Source: Rhizobium etli_C
Lineage (GTDB): Bacteria > Pseudomonadota > Alphaproteobacteria > Rhizobiales > Rhizobiaceae
Direction: 5' to 3' (one strand)
Assembly: GCF_014198605.1 (NCBI RefSeq)
Contig: NZ_JACIHU010000003.1
Length of the DNA: 64,000 nt
Each line of letters begins with the position of its first letter. The first letter of the stretch is position 1. A program made the translations under genes and the position numbers. The notes beneath the pieces were generated by a model, which was not told the origin of the DNA, made no database searches, and worked only from the letters and a program-made list of their open reading frames with translations. Below, in pieces: positions 50,052 through 58,315 of the stretch.

Positions 50052-51251
50052 ATGAACACTTCGGAAAAACTGATCGCCACGGAACAGCGGCTCGGCGCCA
50101 ACAATTACAAGCCGCTCGACGTGGTGCTGACGCGCGGCGAAGGTGTTTATGTCTGGGACACCGACGGCAATCGTTACCTCGATTGCCTCTCGGCCTATTC
50201 CGCCGTCAACCAGGGCCATTGTCACCCGAAGATCCTCGCGGCCATGGTCGAACAGGCGGGCCGGCTGACGCTCACCTCCCGCGCCTTCCGCAACGATCAG
50301 CTCGCCTATCTCTACGAGGAGCTTGCTGCGCTCACCGGCTCGCACAAGATCCTGCCGATGAATTCCGGCGCCGAAGCCGTGGAGACCGCCATCAAGGCGG
50401 TGCGCAAATGGGGATACGAGGTCAAGGGCGTGCCGGAAGGCCAGGCGGAGATCATCGTCTGCGCCGACAATTTCCATGGCCGGACGCTGAGCATCATCAG
50501 TTTCTCCACAGACCCCGACGCCCGCAACGGCTTCGGCCCCTACACGCCGGGCTTCCGCATCATTCCCTTCGGCGATGCCGAGGCTTTCGCCGCCGCCATC
50601 AACGACAATACGGTGGCGGCGCTGATTGAGCCGATCCAGGGGGAAGCCGGCGTCATCATTCCGCCGGCCGGTTATTTCACCCGCATCCGCGAGCTCTGCA
50701 CTGATAACAACGTCACCCTCATCCTTGACGAGATCCAGACCGGCCTCGGCCGCACCGGCAAGCTGCTGGCCGAAGAGCACGAGGGCATCGAGGCCGATGT
50801 GACGCTGATCGGCAAGGCGCTGTCCGGCGGCTTCTATCCGGTATCCGCGGTGCTTTCGAATTCCGAGGTGCTGGGGGTGCTGAAGCCCGGCCAGCACGGC
50901 TCGACTTTCGGCGGCAACCCGCTCGCCTGCGCGGTGGCGCGCACCGCACTGAAGGTGTTGACGGAAGAAGGCATGATCGAAAACGCCGCGGCGATGGGCG
51001 ACTATTTCCTCGAAGGTTTGAGGTCGATGCGCTCGAACATCGTCCGCGATGTGCGCGGCCGCGGCCTGATGATGGCCGTCGAACTGGAACCCGAAGCTGG
51101 CGGGGCACGCCAATATTGCCATGCGCTGAAGGAGCGCGGCCTTCTCGCCAAGGACACCCACGACCATACGATCCGCCTCGCCCCGCCGTTGATCATCTCA
51201 AGGGAACAGGTCGACTGGGCAGTCTCGCAGATCGAAAAGACGATCGGCTGA
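50052..51251 (+). CDS. rocD: Ornithine--oxo-acid aminotransferase
   Basis: A 399-residue class III PLP aminotransferase, starting MNTSEKLIATEQRLGANNYKPLDVVLTRGEGVYVWDTDG. The PLP lysine lies in TLIGKALSGGFYPVSAVL; PMNSGAEAVETAIKAVRKWGY, DNFHGRTLSIISFSTDP, DEIQTGLGRTGKL and HGSTFGGNPLACAVA are the usual ornithine aminotransferase blocks. It converts ornithine to glutamate semialdehyde. The ATG at 50052 follows GGAGAACGGCC. Same transcript as arginase. Confidence 0.95.
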   Translation: MNTSEKLIATEQRLGANNYKPLDVVLTRGEGVYVWDTDGNRYLDCLSAYSAVNQGHCHPKILAAMVEQAGRLTLTSRAFRNDQLAYLYEELAALTGSHKILPMNSGAEAVETAIKAVRKWGYEVKGVPEGQAEIIVCADNFHGRTLSIISFSTDPDARNGFGPYTPGFRIIPFGDAEAFAAAINDNTVAALIEPIQGEAGVIIPPAGYFTRIRELCTDNNVTLILDEIQTGLGRTGKLLAEEHEGIEADVTLIGKALSGGFYPVSAVLSNSEVLGVLKPGQHGSTFGGNPLACAVARTALKVLTEEGMIENAAAMGDYFLEGLRSMRSNIVRDVRGRGLMMAVELEPEAGGARQYCHALKERGLLAKDTHDHTIRLAPPLIISREQVDWAVSQIEKTIG

Positions 51252-51447
51252 CGTAAATCGAGACTGAAACCTGGGTAATCCGGTTTCCGATTTAGATTTG
51301 GGCAACACTCTTTCGCTAATGTCGTCGTAACCGTAACGATGCTTCGCCGAATGCAAAGCCATCGCGTGGTGTGAAGGCAAAGCGCGTCAGCGCCAATGGG
51401 GGCGCACTCGCTTCTGCTTTGGCTTACGACAGTTGGGAAGAATTCTA

Positions 51448-51924
51448 ATGGCCACGATCAATTCCACTAGCTTCAGCGGCGATACGCTCGAGATCATTGC
51501 CTTCCGCCTGCATGATCAGGAATTCTGCGTCAAGACCACGACGATCCGCGAAATCCGCGGCTGGGCGCCGTCGACGCCGATCCCGCATGCGCCGGCCGAT
51601 GTCATCGGCGTCATGAACCTGCGCGGCTCGGTCATTCCGATTATCGATCTCGCTTACAAGCTCGGCATGAAGAGCACCGTCGCCAACGAGCGCAGCGCCA
51701 TCGTCGTTGCCGAAGTTCACAGCATGGTCATCGGCATGCTCGTCGACCGGGTCTCGGATATCCTCACCATCTCCTCCAGCCAGGTCCAGCCGGTGCCCGA
51801 GGTGACCGCCTCCTTCGACCGCGCCTATTGCGAAGGCATCATCGCGTCGGAAAACGGCATGATCTGCTTCCTGAACCTCTCCAAGATGTTCAAGGAAAAC
51901 GAAACGGACGACCTGGCAGCCTGA
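51448..51924 (+). CDS. cheW: Chemotaxis coupling protein CheW
   Basis: A 158-residue soluble adaptor that links chemoreceptors to the kinase CheA. The sequence has the CheW fold order: IIAFRLHDQEFCVKTTTIREIRGW, TPIPHAPADVIGVMNLRGSVIPIIDLAYKLGM, SAIVVAEVHSMVIGMLVDRVSDILTISSSQVQPVPE and the final GMICFLNLSKMF. It stands alone, with no cheA or receptor near it, and ends in a terminator. It probably serves a receptor array encoded elsewhere. Confidence 0.95.
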   Translation: MATINSTSFSGDTLEIIAFRLHDQEFCVKTTTIREIRGWAPSTPIPHAPADVIGVMNLRGSVIPIIDLAYKLGMKSTVANERSAIVVAEVHSMVIGMLVDRVSDILTISSSQVQPVPEVTASFDRAYCEGIIASENGMICFLNLSKMFKENETDDLAA

Positions 51925-51950
51925 TCCGCCAGCAGAATTCGCCCATCGAG

Positions 51951-51975
51951 AACCGCCCGTCCGGGCGGTTTTTTA
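51951..51975 (+). terminator. Rho-independent terminator of cheW
   Basis: AACCGCCC (51951-51958) pairs with GGGCGGTT (51963-51970) around GTCC, followed by TTTT. It begins 26 bp after the cheW stop. The remaining DNA to 52196 shows no gene. Confidence 0.9.
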
Positions 51976-52196
51976 TTTGCGCACGGCAACCACTCTTCGG
52001 ATGCGGCAGTACATTCTTGACGCCATCTCCAACGGGCTCACCGGCGTGGTATCTCGTTTCACGCGTCGTCAGGACGCACGGCGCTGCCGCGGCAGGCGCC
52101 GAGAGCTGGGAAGAGTTCTGATCCCAAGCTGCATCACGTTGAACGACCCGCATCCTATAAAATCGATTCCGGCAATTACGCCGTAGGACCAAGATG

Positions 52197-52229
52197 AAGC
52201 GCGCCGACGCATACCGCCTCGGCGCGCTT
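52197..52229 (-). terminator. Hairpin after the oxalate/formate MFS gene
   Basis: AAGCGCGCCGA (52197-52207) and TCGGCGCGCTT (52219-52229) form a perfect 11-bp stem with an 11-nt loop, 8 bp beyond the stop of the MFS gene on the minus strand. The T-tail on that side is weak (TCATCTTGG), so termination is likely but not certain. Confidence 0.6.
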
Positions 52230-52236
52230 CGATCGG

Positions 52237-53895
52237 TTATCCGAACAGCGCGAAGGTCGCCCGCAGCGTCACCCATACACCCCAGAGCAGCGGAATGCCG
52301 ACGACCGTCCAGGCAAACGCCGCCTTGGCGTCGAGCCCGCCGGTGCCGATGCCGAAGGAGCCTGTCGGACCGGCATTGACGGCCGCCGACTTTGCCTGCA
52401 ATGCCGCGACCTCGTCATCCCTCATGAACCACTTGTCCGGGAGCGGCCTGACAAACGCATTGGCGATGAGGCCGAGCGCCAACATGCCGGCGAGGATATA
52501 CATGGTGCCGGTATAGAGGGTCGGACCGGGCGCGACGCCGGCGACGATCTGCGCTTCGCGGATATAGTTTACGACGACAGGGCCGACGATGCCGGCCGTT
52601 GCCCAGGCGGTCAGCAGCCGGCCATGGATGGCGCCGACGAACTGCGTGCCGAAGATATCGGCGAGATAGGCCGGGATGGTCGCAAAGCCGCCGCCATACA
52701 TCGACAGGATGATGCCGAAGGCGAGAACGAACAGCGCCTTGTTGCCCATGCCGGCGAAGGTCGGCGCCAGCGCATAGAGTACGATGCCGATGATGAAGAA
52801 GCTGTAGTAAGTATTTTTGCGGCCGATCTTGTCGGAGAGCGACGCCCAGAAGAACCGTCCGCCGATATTGAAAAGCGACAGCAGGCCGGCGAAACCGGCG
52901 GCAATCGTCGCGATCGATGCCTTCTGCCCGGCATCGAGCTGCGCAAAACCCACGTCAGGCAGGCCGATCAGCGAACCGGCGAAGATTTCCTGCAGCATCG
53001 GCGAGGCCATGCCGAGAACGCCGATGCCGGCCGAAACGTTGAGGCAGAGCACGGCCCAGATCAGCCAGAACTGCTTGGTCTTGTGGGCGTCGCGCAGATG
53101 CACGTGTTTGGTGGTGATCATCGTGCTCTTGGCGGCCGGCGGCGTCCAGCCCTCCGGGCGCCAGCCGGCCGGCGGGATGCGGTAACCGAAGGCGCCGCCC
53201 ATCATGAAGACGAAATAGATGACCGCCATGACGATGAAGGTCTGCCAGACGCCGACCGACGTATCGGTCTTGAAGGCATTCATCAGCAGGTTGGCAAGCG
53301 GAGCGCCGATCATCGCGCCGCCGCCGAAGCCCATGATCGCCATGCCGGTCGCCATGCCGCGCCGGTCGGGAAACCATTTGATCAGCGTCGAGACCGGGGA
53401 GATGTAACCGAGGCCGAGACCGATGCCGCCGATGACGCCGGCGCCGAGCCACATCAACCACAGCTGATGGGTGATGACGCCGACGGCAGCCAGTACGATG
53501 CCGCCGCACCAGCAGCAGGCGGAAACGACGCCCGCCTTGCGCGGGCCGGCCCGCTCGAGCCAGCCGCCCCAGATGGCGGCCGACGAGCCGAGCAGAACGA
53601 AGAACAGCGTATAGATCCAACCGAGGTCAGCAACCCGCCAGTCGCAGGTCGTGGTGAACAATGCCGAGGCGAGCGTCAGATCGGGGCAGGCGGTCGACGC
53701 CGTAATCCCCAGCGACTTCGACAGCGGCAGCCAGAACACGCTGAAACCATAGGCCATGCCGATGCAGAGATGGATGGCCAATGCGGCCGGTGGCACCAGC
53801 CACCTGTTGAAACCGGGCCTGGCCACGATCCTTTCGCGATCGAGCAGGCCTGAGCCCGCCACCGCTCCGTCTGTACGTGTTTCCGCTGCAGTCAT
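52237..53895 (-). CDS. MFS transporter, oxalate/formate antiporter (OFA) family
   Basis: A 552-residue inner-membrane protein with about twelve membrane segments. OFA landmarks: IHLCIGMAYGFSVFWLPLSKSLG at the start, GWLERAGPRKAGVVSA, GIGLGLGYISPVSTLIKWFPDRRGMATGMAIMGFGGGAMIG, and NIGGRFFWASLSDKIGRKNTY. A long cytoplasmic loop with an insert (YRIPPAGWRPEGWTPPAAKS) fits the larger OFA members. The start at 53895 is preferred: AGGAGG lies 8 bases before its ATG, while a TTG two codons earlier is too close. Next to formate dehydrogenase, so formate or oxalate exchange is likely. Confidence 0.9.
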   Translation of the reverse strand: MTAAETRTDGAVAGSGLLDRERIVARPGFNRWLVPPAALAIHLCIGMAYGFSVFWLPLSKSLGITASTACPDLTLASALFTTTCDWRVADLGWIYTLFFVLLGSSAAIWGGWLERAGPRKAGVVSACCWCGGIVLAAVGVITHQLWLMWLGAGVIGGIGLGLGYISPVSTLIKWFPDRRGMATGMAIMGFGGGAMIGAPLANLLMNAFKTDTSVGVWQTFIVMAVIYFVFMMGGAFGYRIPPAGWRPEGWTPPAAKSTMITTKHVHLRDAHKTKQFWLIWAVLCLNVSAGIGVLGMASPMLQEIFAGSLIGLPDVGFAQLDAGQKASIATIAAGFAGLLSLFNIGGRFFWASLSDKIGRKNTYYSFFIIGIVLYALAPTFAGMGNKALFVLAFGIILSMYGGGFATIPAYLADIFGTQFVGAIHGRLLTAWATAGIVGPVVVNYIREAQIVAGVAPGPTLYTGTMYILAGMLALGLIANAFVRPLPDKWFMRDDEVAALQAKSAAVNAGPTGSFGIGTGGLDAKAAFAWTVVGIPLLWGVWVTLRATFALFG

Positions 53896-53999
53896 GAACA
53901 ACTCCTCCTTGTTTCAGACCTTGCCGTGATTGGAGCGCCCACCCGTCTTTTCAGGAGCGCAAAGGACGCTATAACATTTTGAATTTCCGCCTGGATTAT

Positions 54000-54017
54000 A
54001 TTTAAATCGATTTAAAT
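54000..54017 (-). promoter_or_regulatory. Perfect 18-bp AT-rich palindrome upstream of the MFS gene
   Basis: ATTTAAATCGATTTAAAT is self-complementary over all 18 bases, in a genome of high GC. It lies 105 bp before the MFS start. On the minus strand a TATAAT box (53995-54000) touches its edge, so it may cover or flank a promoter. A dimeric regulator is the simplest explanation. No matching regulator is adjacent. Confidence 0.6.
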
Positions 54018-54080
54018 TTTGAGGGTAGTGAATGGGAAAGGCAGCATCTGCTGCCTCCGCCGGCATGCGCCAGTTGGATT

Positions 54081-54326
54081 TTACCGGATCTGGTGTGCTT
54101 CCGCCTCCGGTTTGCGGATCATGGGAGCGGCCTGCAGCACGAGCGCATCCAGGCCGTTTTCCTCCCTTTCCAGAATTTCGAACAATTGCCGCCGCATGCG
54201 CGGCTCCCAGAATTTGTTGATATGATTGGCGACCCCCGCAGCGGCCTCGCTGGCCGGCTGGCTCTTGAAGAAAGTGGCGATCTGGTTTGCCATATAGACG
54301 AGTTTGGTCTTGGTATCATGCGACAT
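54081..54326 (-). CDS. fdsD: NAD-dependent formate dehydrogenase delta subunit
   Basis: An 81-residue protein starting MSHDTKTKLVYMANQIATFFKSQPASEAAAGVANHINKFWEPRMRRQLFEIL, which fits the FdsD family pattern. It is needed for the function or assembly of the cytosolic, oxygen-tolerant formate dehydrogenase. Its start overlaps the end of fdhD by 11 bases, so it is translated from the same message and is the last gene of the operon. Confidence 0.92.
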   Translation of the reverse strand: MSHDTKTKLVYMANQIATFFKSQPASEAAAGVANHINKFWEPRMRRQLFEILEREENGLDALVLQAAPMIRKPEAEAHQIR

Positions 54327-55140
54327 CGGCGATGCTTCCGGGCGAGATGCGGTGCGGGTGGGTGAAAATCTCGAAGTCCTCGCCGCGCACCAGGGCGACG
54401 AGCGTCATGCCGGCTTTTTCGGCCGTGCGGATGGCGAGAGCCGTCGGCGCCGAAATGGCGATAAGCACCGGGCTACCAAGGATTGCCGCCTTCTGCACCA
54501 TCTCGACCGAAAGCCGGCTGGTGACGACGATGGCGCCATCATCGCCGCTTTCGCCGCAGCCGATGACGGCGCCGCAAAGCTTGTCCAGCGCATTGTGCCG
54601 GCCGACATCTTCGCGCACGGCAATCAGACCTCTGCCGGGAATATAGAAGGCGGCGCCATGCACCGCCCGCGTCTCGCGATGCAGCGGCTGCGCCTCGTTC
54701 AGAAGCAAAACGGCGCGAACGATATCGGCATGCGAGAGCGACAGCGGTGACGTCGAGACATCCGGCACCGGCCGCACCGCCTGTTCGATCGATTCGATGC
54801 CGCAGAGCCCGCAGCCGACCGGCCCCGCCATGCTGCGGCGCCGCGCCCGCAGCCGATCGGCGACGTCGTCGACAAGGCTGACCTGCACGTCGATCCCCTG
54901 CTCGCCCGCAACGACTTCAATGCCCGATATCTCCGCCCGCTCAGCGATGATCCCTTCGGTCAGGCTGAAGCCGACGGCAAAATCTTCGAGATCGGCGGGC
55001 GTCGCCATCATCACCGCATGCGAGCTGCCGCCATAGGAAAAGGCGATCGGCACTTCTTCCGGCACGATACGAGAGCCGCTGTGCATCAGGCCGTTGCGGC
55101 GGGCGGTTTCGGGGGCGTGGGCGGTGGTGGGGAAAGTCAC
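54316..55140 (-). CDS. fdhD: Formate dehydrogenase accessory sulfurtransferase FdhD (FdsC)
   Basis: A 274-residue protein that delivers sulfur to the molybdenum cofactor of formate dehydrogenase. The CGLCG cysteine pair (GPVGCGLCGIESIEQ) is the sulfur-carrying site, followed by GAAFYIPGRGLIAVREDVGRHNALDKLCG and a C-terminal GSPVLIAISAPTALAIRTAEKAGMTLVALVRG. It starts with GTG at 55140. A RIME-like repeat separates it from fdsA. Confidence 0.95.
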   Translation of the reverse strand: MTFPTTAHAPETARRNGLMHSGSRIVPEEVPIAFSYGGSSHAVMMATPADLEDFAVGFSLTEGIIAERAEISGIEVVAGEQGIDVQVSLVDDVADRLRARRRSMAGPVGCGLCGIESIEQAVRPVPDVSTSPLSLSHADIVRAVLLLNEAQPLHRETRAVHGAAFYIPGRGLIAVREDVGRHNALDKLCGAVIGCGESGDDGAIVVTSRLSVEMVQKAAILGSPVLIAISAPTALAIRTAEKAGMTLVALVRGEDFEIFTHPHRISPGSIADVA

Positions 55141-55151
55141 GATGCGCGCTC

Positions 55152-55339
55152 CCCCTTCTCCCCGGCGGGGGTCCGAAGGACGGGGCGAGACCCGCGGCTC
55201 GACCCCGGGCGATACTTATCGGGGCAGATGAGGGGGTGAGCGACGATAGGAGCGAACGAACGAGCCGAAGCGAGTTCGCATTTGCCGAGCCGCCCCCTCA
55301 TCCGCCCTTCGGGCACCTTCTCCCCGAGGGGAGAAGGGG
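55152..55339. repeat. RIME-like rhizobial palindromic repeat
   Basis: A 188-bp element bounded by perfect 12-bp inverted repeats CCCCTTCTCCCC (55152-55163) and GGGGAGAAGGGG (55328-55339). Inside, the right arm folds by itself (CCTTCTCCCC/GGGGAGAAGG, 55316-55337) next to GCCC-TTC-GGGC. The whole matches the style of RIME1 elements of Rhizobium. It sits in the 232-bp gap between fdsA and fdhD, within the operon. Confidence 0.85.
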
Positions 55340-55372
55340 AAGCCTCGCCGACGCCAGCCCACTCCCCCATCG

Positions 55373-58252
55373 TCACTCCGCAGCCTCGAGCTTGCCGGCG
55401 ATGCGGCGCGATTGCCGTGCCTGCTCGTCATATTCCATCTGCCAGTCGCTCGGCCCGTTGGAAGGCGAGACCTGCACCGCCGTCACCTTGTATTCCGGGC
55501 AGTTCGTCGCCCAGTCGGAAAAGTCGGTGGTGATGACGTTCGCCTGCGTATTGGGATGATGGAAGGTCGTATAGACGACGCCGGGCGCCACACGATCGGT
55601 GATCAGCGCCCGGAGCGTCGTGTCGCCGGAGCGGCTCATGAGCTTCACCCAGTCGCCGTCGCGGACGCCGCGCTGTTCGGCATCGTGCGGATGGATTTCC
55701 AGTCGGTCTTCCGCATGCCAGACGACATTCTCAGTCCGTCGCGTCTGCGCCCCGACATTGTACTGGCTGAGGATGCGGCCAGTGGTGAGCAGCAGCGGGA
55801 AGCGCGGACCGGTGCGTTCGTCGGTCGCCACATATTCGGTGCGGATGAACTTGCCCTTGCCACGCACGAAGCCGTTGACATGCATGATCGGCGAGCCGAG
55901 CGGGTTCTTCTCGTTGCAGGGCCACTGCACCGAGCCCAGCTTGTCGAGATAGTCGTAGGAGACCAACGCGAAACTCGGCGTCGTCGCGGCAATCTCGTCC
56001 ATGATCTCCGACGGATGGCTGTAGTTCCAGTCGAGCCCCATCGTCTGGGCGAGCTTCTGCGTCACTTCCCAGTCGCCATAACCGTTGCGCGGTGACATCA
56101 CCTTGCGCACGCGATTGATGCGCCGCTCGGCATTGGTGAAGGTGCCGTCCTTCTCGAGGAAGGTCGAGCCTGGCAGAAAGACATGGGCGTAATTGGCGGT
56201 CTCGTTGAGGAACAGGTCCTGAACCACGACGCATTCCATCGCCGCCAGCCCGGCCGCGACATGTTTGGTGTCGGGATCGGACTGGAGAATGTCCTCACCC
56301 TGGACATAGAGGCCCTTGAAGGAACCATCGACCGCCGCATCCAGCATGTTGGGAATGCGCAGGCCCGGCTCGTTGTCGAGCTTCACACCCCAGAGCTTTT
56401 CGAAGATGTCACGTGTCGCATCGTCGGAAATATGCCGGTAGCCCGGCAGCTCGTGCGGGAAGGAGCCCATGTCGCAGGAGCCTTGCACGTTGTTCTGGCC
56501 GCGCAGCGGATTCACGCCGACGCCGGGACGGCCGATATTGCCGGTCGCCATCGCCAGATTGGCGATCGCGATGACCGTGGTCGAACCCTGGCTGTGTTCG
56601 GTGACGCCGAGACCGTAATAGATCGCGCCGTTGCCGCCCTTGGCATAGAGCCTTGCCGCGCCGCGCAGATCCGCCGCCGGAACGCCGGTGAAGATCTCGG
56701 TCTCTTCGGGGCTGTGCGCCGGTTCGGCGACGAAGGCCGCCCAGTCCTCGAATTCCGACCAGTCGCAGCGCTCGCGGATGAAGGTCTCGTCATAGAGGCC
56801 TTCGGTGACGATCACATGTGCCAGCGCCGTCATGACGGCCACATTGGTGCCGGGCTTCAGCGGCAGGTGGTAGGAAGCCTCGATATGCGGCGACCGCACG
56901 ATATCGGTGCGGCGCGGATCGATGACGATGAGCTTGGCCCCCTGGCGCAGCCGCTTCTTCAGCCGCGAAGCGAACACCGGATGGCCGTCGGTCGGGTTGG
57001 CGCCGATGATGACGACGACATCGGACTGTTCGACACTGTCGAAATTCTGCGTGCCGGCCGAGGTGCCGAATGTCTGGCCGAGGCCGTAGCCGGTCGGCGA
57101 ATGGCAGACGCGGGCGCAGGTATCGACATTGTTGTTGCCGAAACCGGCGCGGACCAGCTTCTGCACCAGATAGGTTTCCTCATTGGTGCAGCGCGACGAA
57201 GTGATGCCGCCGATCGCCTCGCGGCCATACTGGTACTGGATGCGGCGGAACTCCGACGCCACATGCGCGAAGGCCTCGTCCCAGCTCACCTCGCGCCAGG
57301 GATCGCTGACCTTTTCGCGAATCATCGGGTTGAGGATGCGATCCTTATGGTTGGAATAGCCGTAAGCAAAGCGACCCTTGACACAGGAATGGCCGCGATT
57401 GGCCTGGCCGTCCTTCCAGGGCACCATGCGCACCAGTTCCTCGCCGCGCATTTCCGCCTTGAAGGAACAGCCGACGCCACAATAGGCGCAGGTGGTGATG
57501 GCCGAATGCTCGGGCTGGCCGATCGCAATCACCGACTTCTCGGTCAGCGTCGCCGTCGGGCAGGCCTGAACGCAGGCGCCGCAGGAGACGCATTCGGAGT
57601 CGATGAAGGCTTCATGCGCACCCGCCGAAACCTTGGATTCGAAACCGCGCCCCTCGATCGTCAGCGCGAAGGTGCCTTGCACCTCCTCGCAGGCGCGCAC
57701 GCAACGCGAACAGACGATGCACTTGGAGGGGTCAAAGGTGAAATAGGGATTGGACTCGTCCTTCGGCGTCCATTTCAGATTGATCTCGCCATTGTTGCAC
57801 GCCCTGACGTGGTTGTCGCCATCATAGCCGTAGCGCACGTCGCGCAGGCCGACGGCACCTGCCATGTCCTGCAATTCGCAATCGCCGTTGGCAGCACAGG
57901 TGAGACAGTCGAGCGGGTGGTCGGATATGTAGAGTTCCATCACGCCGCGGCGGACATCCTTCAACCGATCCGTCTGCGTGTGCACCACCATATTGGCCGC
58001 CACCGGCGTCGTGCAGGAGGCCGGCAGGCCGGCCCGGCCCTCGATCTCGACAAGACAGAGCCGGCAGGAGCCGAAGGCATCCATCATGTCGCTGGCGCAG
58101 AGCTTCGGCACCTCGATACCGGCCTCCATCGAGGCGCGCATGATCGACGTGCCCTCCGGCACGCTGATCTGCTGCCCGTCGATGGTCAGCGTCACCATGG
58201 TTTCCGATTTCGAAGCGGGAGTGCCGTAGTCGATTTCATGGATGAGAGACAT
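55373..58252 (-). CDS. fdsA: NAD-dependent formate dehydrogenase alpha subunit (Mo-bis-MGD, Fe-S)
   Basis: A 959-residue cytosolic catalytic subunit that oxidises formate to CO2. Iron-sulfur ligands run in order: a [2Fe-2S] set Cys52, 63, 66, 80; a His112/Cys116/119/125 [4Fe-4S]; two ferredoxin-type sets Cys178/181/184/188 and Cys221/224/227/231; and Cys255/258/262/290 at the entrance of the molybdenum domain. Cys383 (RVCHSPTGYGL) is the likely molybdenum ligand in place of selenocysteine. The extra N-terminal clusters are what separates FdsA from simple FdhF. Third in the operon. Confidence 0.96.
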   Translation of the reverse strand: MSLIHEIDYGTPASKSETMVTLTIDGQQISVPEGTSIMRASMEAGIEVPKLCASDMMDAFGSCRLCLVEIEGRAGLPASCTTPVAANMVVHTQTDRLKDVRRGVMELYISDHPLDCLTCAANGDCELQDMAGAVGLRDVRYGYDGDNHVRACNNGEINLKWTPKDESNPYFTFDPSKCIVCSRCVRACEEVQGTFALTIEGRGFESKVSAGAHEAFIDSECVSCGACVQACPTATLTEKSVIAIGQPEHSAITTCAYCGVGCSFKAEMRGEELVRMVPWKDGQANRGHSCVKGRFAYGYSNHKDRILNPMIREKVSDPWREVSWDEAFAHVASEFRRIQYQYGREAIGGITSSRCTNEETYLVQKLVRAGFGNNNVDTCARVCHSPTGYGLGQTFGTSAGTQNFDSVEQSDVVVIIGANPTDGHPVFASRLKKRLRQGAKLIVIDPRRTDIVRSPHIEASYHLPLKPGTNVAVMTALAHVIVTEGLYDETFIRERCDWSEFEDWAAFVAEPAHSPEETEIFTGVPAADLRGAARLYAKGGNGAIYYGLGVTEHSQGSTTVIAIANLAMATGNIGRPGVGVNPLRGQNNVQGSCDMGSFPHELPGYRHISDDATRDIFEKLWGVKLDNEPGLRIPNMLDAAVDGSFKGLYVQGEDILQSDPDTKHVAAGLAAMECVVVQDLFLNETANYAHVFLPGSTFLEKDGTFTNAERRINRVRKVMSPRNGYGDWEVTQKLAQTMGLDWNYSHPSEIMDEIAATTPSFALVSYDYLDKLGSVQWPCNEKNPLGSPIMHVNGFVRGKGKFIRTEYVATDERTGPRFPLLLTTGRILSQYNVGAQTRRTENVVWHAEDRLEIHPHDAEQRGVRDGDWVKLMSRSGDTTLRALITDRVAPGVVYTTFHHPNTQANVITTDFSDWATNCPEYKVTAVQVSPSNGPSDWQMEYDEQARQSRRIAGKLEAAE

Positions 58253-58315
58253 GGTCGGCCTCCTGTATGGACGTGGAAATGAGCAATTGGCAGGAAGTTG
58301 ACGGGTGGAAAGTCA

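Noticed and set aside
56183..58282. 699-codon open frame on the plus strand
   Set aside because: Antisense to fdsA; no domain or good start, while fdsA has all its cluster ligands.
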